64,000 bases of DNA. Source: Actinoallomurus purpureus. GTDB lineage: Bacteria > Actinomycetota > Actinomycetes > Streptosporangiales > Streptosporangiaceae. The translations under genes and the position numbers were made by a program. Every line of letters starts with the position of its first letter. The first letter of the stretch is position 1. The notes under the pieces were generated by a model. The model ran no database searches. It saw nothing but the letters and a program-made list of their open reading frames with translations, and was not told the DNA's origin. The stretch lies in contig NZ_JAMXMY010000013.1 in NCBI RefSeq assembly GCF_024055795.1, positions 124,001 through 188,000 of the forward strand, written 5' to 3'. Below, piece after piece: positions 58,297 through 64,000 of this stretch.

Positions 58297-59352
58297 TCAG
58301 GCCACCGGTGTGGCCGGGGGGAGCACGCGGTTGGCATCGCCTCCCTGGACGGCGTCTCGGACGCCGGCGGTCGCCTCGTGGGGCACGCCGAGGGGGATTG
58401 CGCTGACGTCGGACAGGCGAGCGAACTGTTTCGAGGTGAGTTGGACGTCCAGGGCGCCCACGTAGTCGTCGAGCTGGGTGAGGTTGCGCGGGCCGATGAT
58501 CGGGATGAACGAGGTAGACGCCTGGACGGCACGCTCACGGAGCCAGGCCACCGACACCTGGGCGGGCGTCGCGCCGGTCTCCTCGGCGATGGCCAGGACG
58601 GTGTCGACGACGGCGGTCTTCTGCTCGGTGCTCTCGGTGTGGATGACCGCCTTGAGATCGGTCAGCCGCCCCTCGGTGCTGCGGCGGTACTTGCCGGTGA
58701 GTAGTCCGCCGCCGAGCGGGGACCACAGGGCGGCGCCGAGTCCCAGGCTCTCGGCCATCGGCAGCAGCTCGCGGTCGGCGGTCCTCTCGACGAGGCTGTA
58801 CTCGATCTGGATGCCCGTGACCGGTGCCCAGTTCTTCAGGTCCGCGAGGGTGGCGGCGCGGGACACACGCCATGCGGGGAAGTTGGACAGGGCGGCGTGA
58901 AGGATCTTGCCGGACCTGACCAGGTCGTCCAGTCCGCGCAGGATCTCCTCCATGGGCGTGAGGTCGTCGGGGAAGTGGACCCAGTACAGGTCGATGTAGT
59001 CGGTGCCGAGGCGCTTCAGGCTCGCCTCCAGCGAAGCGACCATGTTCTTGCGGCTGTTACCCGTCCTGGAGATGTCGGGTTGTGGGGTGGCCCCGTTGGT
59101 GAACTTGGTGGCCAGGACGAAGTGGTCCCGGTCGGCGGCGACGAACTTCCCCACCAGCTCTTCCGACTCGCCGAACTGGTAGCCGTCCGCGGTATCGAGA
59201 AACGTTCCGCCGGCCTCGGCGAACCTGTCGAACATCCGGCGCGACTCGTCCGGCTCGGCACCGGCACCCCAGCCGGTGCCGAAGTTCCCCGTGCCGAGTG
59301 CGTACTCGGAAACGCGCAGTCCTGTCCGTCGTCCGAAGGTCGTGTAATGCAT
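58297..59352 (-). CDS. Aldo/keto reductase
   Basis: 351 residues from ATG 59352 (AAGGAG five bases upstream). AKR (alpha/beta)8 barrel: MHYTTFGRRTGLRVSEYALG, GGTFLDTADGYQFGESEELV with the catalytic Asp and Tyr, FVLATKFTNG (Lys), YIDLYWVHFPD (His), and the NADPH-binding end SFIPIIGPRNLTQLDDYVGA. It belongs to the YajO/MocA-like branch. Divergent from the TetR gene at 59583, and the two tandem operators lie between them; it is the likely target of that repressor. Reduction of aldehydes or ketones with NADPH is expected. Confidence 0.9.
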   Translation of the reverse strand: MHYTTFGRRTGLRVSEYALGTGNFGTGWGAGAEPDESRRMFDRFAEAGGTFLDTADGYQFGESEELVGKFVAADRDHFVLATKFTNGATPQPDISRTGNSRKNMVASLEASLKRLGTDYIDLYWVHFPDDLTPMEEILRGLDDLVRSGKILHAALSNFPAWRVSRAATLADLKNWAPVTGIQIEYSLVERTADRELLPMAESLGLGAALWSPLGGGLLTGKYRRSTEGRLTDLKAVIHTESTEQKTAVVDTVLAIAEETGATPAQVSVAWLRERAVQASTSFIPIIGPRNLTQLDDYVGALDVQLTSKQFARLSDVSAIPLGVPHEATAGVRDAVQGGDANRVLPPATPVA

Positions 59353-59500
59353 CAGGTCTCCTTGGTGCTGATTTCGCATTGATGGTCGGGACGGGTGAGG
59401 CGCCGGGCAGGGCGGGGGCGATCAGGGGCGCCGAGCGCGCCCTGGGCGGATGCGGCACCGACGAACCACCCATCCGCGTGCGGCGCGATGCCGGGCGTGG

Positions 59501-59577
59501 CTAAGTAAGACGATTGGTCTACTTAGGGTTTCACTGTAGCTGGCTCACTGGCCTATGTAAAACGATCGGTATCCTTA
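59501..59577. promoter_or_regulatory. Two tandem TetR operators, GTAAGACGATTGGTCTACTTA type
   Basis: Site 1 (59501-59526) is a 26-base near-palindrome, CTAAGTA-AGAC...GTCT-ACTTAG. Site 2 (59557-59577, GTAAAACGATCGGTATCCTTA) matches it at most positions and ends six bases before the TetR GTG. They lie between the aldo/keto reductase and its TetR regulator, unlike the ATTACG palindromes of the island. Confidence 0.7.
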
Positions 59578-59582
59578 AGGCT

Positions 59583-60191
59583 GTGACCGAACCTCACCTC
59601 GTACGTCGGCGTCGTGGGCGTGGCGCCCGGGAGCGGATCCTCAAAGCGGCGACCGAGCTGTTCACGGTGCAGGGGATCAACGCGACCGGGATGGAGCAGC
59701 TGTCGACCGTCGCGGAAGTGTCGAAACGCACTCTCTACACGCACTTCCCCAGCAAGGACGGGCTCGTCGAGGCGTACCTGCAGTCCCTGAAAGACGATCT
59801 CCTACCCGTTCTCCCGTCGCCCGCCCAACCGACACCGAGCCCGCGTGAGCAGCTCCTCGCCGTCTTCGACTGGAAGCTGCCGGAAACCACCGCTCCGTTC
59901 CGGGGATGCCCGTTCCTGAACGTCAGCGTCGAGGTACCCGACCCCGGGCATTCCGCCCACCAGTTGGCTGCGGCGTACAAGAGGGAGTTCGCCCGCCGCC
60001 TCACGGACATCGCACGGCAGGCCGGGGTCGCCGACCCGGAAAACCTCGGTGAGCAACTGGCGCTGCTCTTTGACGGCGCGGCCGCACGCGGCACTGCACT
60101 CAACAGCAGCGACACCGGCGTGTGCGCGCGATCCATCGCAGAGTCGTTGGTCGATGCCGCCCTCACCGACGTCGGCCCGGCATCTCCGTGA
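59583..60191 (+). CDS. TetR-family regulator of the aldo/keto reductase
   Basis: 202 residues from GTG 59583; the frame is open upstream but those codons overlap the operators. HTH: RRRGRGARERILKAATELFT, MEQLSTVAEVSKRTLYTHFP, SKDGLVEAYLQS. C-terminal domain TetR_C type with FRGCPFLNVSVEVPDPGHSA, the motif of the YcdC/AcrR-like group whose Cys may sense oxidants. Operator site 2 touches the start codon, so strong autorepression is likely. Confidence 0.88.
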   Translation: MTEPHLVRRRRGRGARERILKAATELFTVQGINATGMEQLSTVAEVSKRTLYTHFPSKDGLVEAYLQSLKDDLLPVLPSPAQPTPSPREQLLAVFDWKLPETTAPFRGCPFLNVSVEVPDPGHSAHQLAAAYKREFARRLTDIARQAGVADPENLGEQLALLFDGAAARGTALNSSDTGVCARSIAESLVDAALTDVGPASP

Positions 60192-60391
60192 TTAGGTCGG
60201 CAACCTCCCGCGCGAAGTCGTCACCATCCCTGATGAACGGCAAGGCGGGCCGACCGCCTCGAAGCCGCTGACCGGGAAGGCGCGTGGCCTCGAAACGCCG
60301 GATGGCGTGGCGGCCGGCAGCCCACGCAACTCGGGGCAGGCGCGGGACTCCATAAGATCCCAGTGAGGTTCGGCGGCGAGAGGATGTGGGC

Positions 60392-60420
60392 ATGCGATCG
60401 GCACAGGGTGCCGATCGCAT
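60392..60420. terminator. 13-bp perfect hairpin
   Basis: ATGCGATCGGCAC-AGG-GTGCCGATCGCAT, two hundred bases after the TetR gene. A perfect stem with a 3-nt loop; it could be a terminator, or a palindromic element bordering the tRNA relic that follows 80 bases on. Confidence 0.65.
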
Positions 60421-60500
60421 TCCTATGAAGTGCCTAAGCGGCGTGCTGCATGGCGCCGTCGGTGGTCGACATCGCTGCTGCCAGGGGAGGACCTCAAGTA

Positions 60501-60540
60501 ACTCGAACGCCGACCCAGCGGATTAAGAGTCCGCTGCTTT
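60501..60540 (-). pseudogene. tRNA-Lys(CTT) fragment
   Basis: The minus strand reads AGCAGCGGACTCTTAATCCG then CTGGGTCGGCGTTCGAGT: the end of the D arm, a 5-bp anticodon stem (GCGGA/TCCGC) with loop CTCTTAA (anticodon CTT at 60525-60527), the variable loop and the T loop TTCGAGT. The acceptor stem and the 3' T-stem strand do not fit, and the 5' part is replaced, so this is not a functional tRNA. Such fragments can remain from integration of mobile elements at tRNA genes. Confidence 0.6.
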
Positions 60541-61157
60541 CATGTCGAATCGGTATTCTCTCTGTCAGGTTGTGCCGGTTCGTCGGCGATCCCGCCGGTT
60601 CGGCTAGCGGATTGTGTCGCCGTGTGACGGCGCGTGCCGTGGCATACGAGCACCCACGGAGCACTCATCATCCCCAGTGCGTTGATCATCAAGGGGCAGA
60701 TCGTCGCGTTGGCTCGTGTGTCCGAAATCCCGTAGGGCTTAGGCAGTGCCGATGTCATTTGCCGCCCATGCTGAGCGTCACCAGGCTGGTGTCGGCTGCC
60801 AGCCGGTCGATCTGCGGAGGCTCGCCGCGCTCCCCGATGTTCAGCAGGTTCTCGGTCCGCGCGCCGCTGCACGCCCAGAAACCACCTCTGCCTTGGCGAA
60901 CCTGTACGCCTGCGAGCCCGTCGGGAAGTAGGACTGCTGCGAGCGGTGGAAGCCCTCCGCACCACCGTCGATGTACGCGCGGTCCGCCACCAACGCGAGA
61001 CAAGGGCTCCACGCCGCGTACGAATCCGGCGCCACAGCGCTGCCATACCCCGCCTTCCCGACGCAAAATGGTCCCATGCGCCCGCCGAATCGGCGCTCGT
61101 GACAGGGCGGCGGTTCCCGGAGGAACCTTCCTCCGCATCGATGACGTCTTACCTGGC
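60541..61157. other. Intergenic stretch with an unidentified minus-strand fragment
   Basis: About 600 bases. Between roughly 60850 and 61060 the minus strand has an open frame containing DSYAAWSPCLALVADRAYID and FHRSQQSYFPTGSQAYRFAK. It looks like real protein sequence (low-complexity bias absent) but I cannot assign a family, and it has no plausible start. It may be the end of a truncated gene. Confidence 0.35.
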
Positions 61158-61745
61158 ATGTTCGCGACATTGACCGGGCTCGGCCTATCCGCATCGGCCG
61201 GTCTGAACGCCTATATCCCGATCCTGGTGGTCGGCCTGCTCGCCCGCTTCACCGACGTGATCGCGCTGCCGCACCAGTTCGCGTGGATGTGCAACGGATG
61301 GGCGCTCACGGCCGTGGCAGTCCTGCTCGCCGCGGAAGTCGTTCTCGACAAGGTCGCCGTCGTCGACCATGTCAACGACGCGATACAGACATTCGTACGG
61401 CCTGCGGCCGGCGGTGCCGTCTTCGCCGCCTCGGACGCCGCCGCGCGGATCGACCACTCCGGGTGGATGACCGATCATCCCTGGGTGGGCTGGGCGCTGG
61501 GCATCGTCGTCGCGCTGTGCGTGCATGTCACCAAGGCCGGCGTGCGTCCCGTCATCAACGTCGGCACGGTCGGCGTCGGAACGCCCTTCGTGAGCGCGGC
61601 GGAAGACGCGATGTCACTGGTGATGAGTCTCGTCGCGCTCCTGATGCCAGCGCTCGTCATCCTGTTCCTGATCGTGCTCGTCCTGATCGGATGGCGGTTG
61701 ACACGAATGATTCGCAAGCGGCGTAAGCCGGAGAACGTCCGCTGA
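61158..61745 (+). CDS. DUF4126-family membrane protein
   Basis: 195 residues from ATG 61158. The start MFATLTGLGLSASAGLNAYI, PILVVGLLARFTDVIALPHQ and the later TKAGVRPVINVGTVGVGTPF, SAAEDAMSLVMSLVALLMPA are typical of DUF4126. About four to five membrane segments are visible. Function unknown; often encoded alone. No strong ribosome site is seen before the ATG. Confidence 0.85.
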   Translation: MFATLTGLGLSASAGLNAYIPILVVGLLARFTDVIALPHQFAWMCNGWALTAVAVLLAAEVVLDKVAVVDHVNDAIQTFVRPAAGGAVFAASDAAARIDHSGWMTDHPWVGWALGIVVALCVHVTKAGVRPVINVGTVGVGTPFVSAAEDAMSLVMSLVALLMPALVILFLIVLVLIGWRLTRMIRKRRKPENVR

Positions 61746-61960
61746 TCCATGCTCCGTGGACAACGGATCGGCCGTGCGGCACATTCGGTCGGACGCCATC
61801 CGGCCGCACGGCGTCCAAGAACTCCTAAGAGAGCGATACTGTTTCGCGGTCATCGAGCACACAGGGTCGCTCAGCAGGCCAGGAACCTGATGACCGGCCT
61901 GGGGGAGCGGGCCGGGTCATTCAAATTGCCGCGCCGGGCGAGCTCTTCTCTCAGGTGCGG

Positions 61961-63223
61961 TTACTCCGATTCCGTGTGGGGACGCCAGGTTCCGTCGAGC
62001 GAGATGCCGGCGGCGGCCGCGATCCGGTTGCGCGATTCCAGCAACCTGGTCTGCAATGCCGACAGGTCCATGCCCACCAGCTGCCCGTCGCGCTTGACCA
62101 CGCGGCCGGCCACCAGAACCGTGTCGACCAGGCCGGGATGGCCGGCGGCGACGATGGTGCCGGCGGGGTCGGTGACCGGGAATGCGGTGGGGTCGTTGGC
62201 GCGCAGCAGGATGATGTCGGCGTCCTTGCCGGGTGTGAGGCTGCCCGTTCGGGCGGCGAGTCCGCACGCCTGGGCGCCGTCGACGGTGGCGAACTTCAGC
62301 AGGTCGCGGGAGTTCAGGCCGCCGTCGAGGCCGCGCTGCACGGCGTAGGCGGTGCGCATGGTGGCGAACATGTCGCCGCCGGCCGAAGGGCAGTCGTCGA
62401 TGGACAACGTCGGGCGTAGGCCGGTCGCCAGCATGCGTCTGGTCATCGGCCAGCCGAAGCCCATCTTCAGCTCGACGTCCGGGCTGATCGACACCGAACT
62501 GCCGGCGTCGGCGAGCATCCGCAGCTCGTCGTCGCTGATCCCGTTGGCGTGCACGAAGGTCGTGGTGTCGAAAAGCAGACCGTGCTCGCGGAGCTCGGCG
62601 ATCGGGCGGCCGCCCGTCAGGCCGTCGACGTGCACACTGGTCCGGAGTCCGAGATCGGCTGCCAGCTTCAGGTCTGTGGCGACCATGTCCATTGTGGCCT
62701 CACCCGGACCGCGCAGTCCCAAGGCCATGGTGACCAGGCCGTCCTCCGGAACGTCGGACCGGACGCGGCGGACCTCGGCGTCGATCTGGTCATCGGTGCG
62801 GTACCCCGCGCCGTAGCAGAAGATCGACCGTCCTGGCACGGCTCGCAGGCCGGCGAGGGCGGCGTCCGCGTGTTCGGGGCTCTGCGCGGCGTGGAACCAG
62901 TCCAGCATCGTCGTGACGCCGGAGTGCAGCGCCTCCAGCCGGCCCAGCAGGTTGCCCAGATAGACGTCCTCAGGCCGGTAATGGGGCTTCAACGTGCCGT
63001 GCACCGCCACCACGTAGTCGGCGAACGTCCAATCCGCGCCGACGCCGCGGAACGCGGTCTGCCAGGTGTGCCGGTGGGTGTCGACGAAGCCGGGCAGCAC
63101 GATCCGGTCGGTCGCGTCGATCACCGCCGCGTCCGGCGCGTCGATCCGCTCGGCCACCTCGACGATCACGCCGTCTTCGATCAGCACGTCGCCGCGGTCG
63201 AAATCGCTGACAGCCGCGTTCAT
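61961..63223 (-). CDS. Amidohydrolase (AtzA/TrzN/cytosine-deaminase-like), probable 5' frameshift
   Basis: At least 420 residues from ATG 63223. Metal-dependent hydrolase: VLPGFVDTHRHTWQTAFRGV (HxH), the EALHSGVTTMLDWFHAAQSP segment, HVDGLTG (His), FVHANGISDDELRMLADAGS (His), SIDDCPSAGGDMFATMR (Asp), TVDGAQACGLAARTGSLTPG and KDADIILLRAND. Deamination or dechlorination of an N-heterocycle is the family activity. An ATG at 63249 has GGAGG upstream and encodes MRTLIAGS, the usual first strand, but in another frame; a single missing base between 63249 and 63223 would join it to MNAAVSDFDRGDVLIEDG. It may be a sequencing error or real decay. Confidence 0.8.
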   Translation of the reverse strand: MNAAVSDFDRGDVLIEDGVIVEVAERIDAPDAAVIDATDRIVLPGFVDTHRHTWQTAFRGVGADWTFADYVVAVHGTLKPHYRPEDVYLGNLLGRLEALHSGVTTMLDWFHAAQSPEHADAALAGLRAVPGRSIFCYGAGYRTDDQIDAEVRRVRSDVPEDGLVTMALGLRGPGEATMDMVATDLKLAADLGLRTSVHVDGLTGGRPIAELREHGLLFDTTTFVHANGISDDELRMLADAGSSVSISPDVELKMGFGWPMTRRMLATGLRPTLSIDDCPSAGGDMFATMRTAYAVQRGLDGGLNSRDLLKFATVDGAQACGLAARTGSLTPGKDADIILLRANDPTAFPVTDPAGTIVAAGHPGLVDTVLVAGRVVKRDGQLVGMDLSALQTRLLESRNRIAAAAGISLDGTWRPHTESE

Positions 63224-63289
63224 GCGGACCCGGCAATCAGGGTCCTCATTGGGCAAACGCCTCCACGAACGCCTTCGCATTGTCCAACA

Positions 63290-63502
63290 TCAAGTTGTGG
63301 CGGGAGCCCCGTGCCGCCGAGCGGTCAGCAGCTCGCCGTTGTGGCGACCACCGCGTCGGCCCCGCCGGTCGACGGCGGCCTGCGCGAACTGCTCCGCGTC
63401 CTCGGCCCAGAACGTCGCCGTCTGGTAGATGGGCCGGGCCACTGCGCGACTGGGATGGACGTCGCGGTCGGCATGAACGGCAACTGTGCTGCTACCCGAC
63501 AT
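63290..63502 (-). pseudogene. 5' fragment of a Cys/Met-metabolism PLP enzyme gene
   Basis: From ATG 63502 (AGGGGAA upstream) the frame reads STVAVHADRDVHPSRAVARP then IYQTATFWAEDAEQFAQAAV, the N terminus of cystathionine gamma-synthase/methionine gamma-lyase type enzymes (TLAVHAG...PPIYQTSTF). After DRR the similarity is lost, and a stop follows at 63290; the PLP-lysine domain is absent. The amidohydrolase begins right after, so a deletion fused the two neighbourhoods. Confidence 0.7.
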
Positions 63503-63588
63503 GGTTCCCCTCTCCATGGACCACCTGACGTGACGTCACAAGCGTGGCCGACCGGCATGCCGCCTCGGTCGGCCCCGTGCGTCGGAGG

Positions 63589-64000
63589 TCAGCGCACGCC
63601 GAGGTGCCGTGCCTGCTGGGTGGCGGTTCGGATGCCGTCGGTGAAGGGTGCGCCGTGGCCGGGCAGCAGCAGGTCTGCCGTCAGTTCGTCGAGGCGGTCG
63701 AGGGCGGTGATCGCGGCTCGGCTGTCGTGGGTGAAGCAGCGGCTCACGATCGTGGGTCCGATGTGGCCTGACAGTCCGTCCTGGGTGACCAGGGCGTCGC
63801 CGGTGAAGAGCAGCCCGCGGTCGGCGAAGAGGTACGCGGCGCTGCCGGGTGTGTGGCCGGGCAGCACGACGGCCTGCGGGGCACCGGGGACATCTTCCAG
63901 CACCTGGTCGGCGTCGAAGACCCGCGCATTCTTGACGGCGGGAGCGGTGAAGGCCCCCGCGCGGGCCAGTTGGAGGAGGAGGGCGAACGAGGAGGGCCTG
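63589..64000 (-). CDS. MBL-fold hydrolase, C-terminal part (5' end outside window)
   Basis: The minus-strand frame is open to the window edge and ends at 63589. Visible: AVVLPGHTPGSAAYLFADRG (third metal histidine), LLFTGDALVTQDGL (bridging Asp region) and LLLPGHGAPFTDG (C-terminal His), which are the second-half motifs of glyoxalase-II-like MBL hydrolases. The HxHxDH motif would lie outside the window. The palindrome GTGACGTCAC (63530-63539) lies between this gene and the PLP remnant. Confidence 0.82.
   Translation of the reverse strand, partial: RPSSFALLLQLARAGAFTAPAVKNARVFDADQVLEDVPGAPQAVVLPGHTPGSAAYLFADRGLLFTGDALVTQDGLSGHIGPTIVSRCFTHDSRAAITALDRLDELTADLLLPGHGAPFTDGIRTATQQARHLGVR

Noticed and set aside
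60501-60540. Functional tRNA gene
   Set aside because: Acceptor stem, D arm and T stem cannot be formed; only a fragment is present.
1-64000. Biosynthetic gene cluster, prophage or conjugative element
   Set aside because: No PKS, NRPS or terpene genes, phage structural genes, integrase or transfer genes are recognisable; only small relics of mobile DNA.

Overview
The window is high-GC DNA with many GTG and TTG starts, ATGA-type stop/start overlaps, Tat and lipoprotein signals, long (more than 45 residues) AAA-LuxR and SpoIIE-type regulators and several leaderless-looking promoters. This fits a filamentous actinomycete (Streptomyces or Streptosporangiales-like). It is a chromosomal accessory region: no rRNA, replication gene, intact transposase or CRISPR array was seen. 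I recognised families from sequence memory only; no database search was run.

Region 1 (1-14850) is a secreted polysaccharide-degradation locus: the end of a GH95-like gene, a BNR-propeller glycosidase with a ricin-type lectin, a LacI regulator, then an operon GH3(two CBM32) > beta-helix protein > GH95/DUF5703-like enzyme, and a divergent GH3/PA14 enzyme. Three of these unrelated enzymes carry the same C-terminal fascin-like trefoil. A perfect LacI-type palindrome (11789-11802) and back-to-back -35 boxes lie between the divergent GH3 genes.

Region 2 (14900-24900) holds small metabolic cassettes with local regulators: a DinB/MDMPI-like protein with an aberrant Old Yellow Enzyme, an MBL hydrolase, a flavodoxin-like protein with a divergent HxlR regulator and operator, a MarR regulator divergent from a UbiX/UbiD pair (hydroxyarylic acid decarboxylase), a PL7 alginate lyase and a luciferase-like monooxygenase.

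Region 3 (25100-36410) is an organosulfur utilisation cluster: an Rrf2 regulator, cupin and DsbA-like protein, then a 24-residue Cys-containing leader peptide followed by a five-gene Dpp/Opp-type ABC importer, two SsuD-like monooxygenases, the start of a lost acyl-CoA-dehydrogenase-like gene, an alpha/beta hydrolase and an SsuE-like FMN reductase. The Rrf2 promoter and the leader promoter share a CTACCAA/TAGGTAT box pair.

Region 4 (36600-55160) looks like an electrophile or carbonyl detoxification island: zinc-free MDR reductases, an intact OYE, an SDR, alpha/beta hydrolases, a thioesterase, two closely related TetR regulators and two HxlR regulators. Seven copies of a palindrome related to ATTACGATCGTAAT sit next to these genes. 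Decayed pieces of OYE, SDR, TetR, MFS and MBL genes lie among them, which suggests repeated duplication and loss around one TetR-controlled regulon. A SpoIIE-type phosphatase, a propionyl-CoA synthetase and an HSL-type hydrolase are embedded here.

Region 5 (55400-64000) has an AAA-LuxR regulator, an aldo/keto reductase divergent from its probable TetR repressor, a tRNA-Lys fragment, a DUF4126 membrane protein, an amidohydrolase with a probable 5' frameshift, a truncated PLP-enzyme start and the C-terminal part of an MBL hydrolase that runs off the window.
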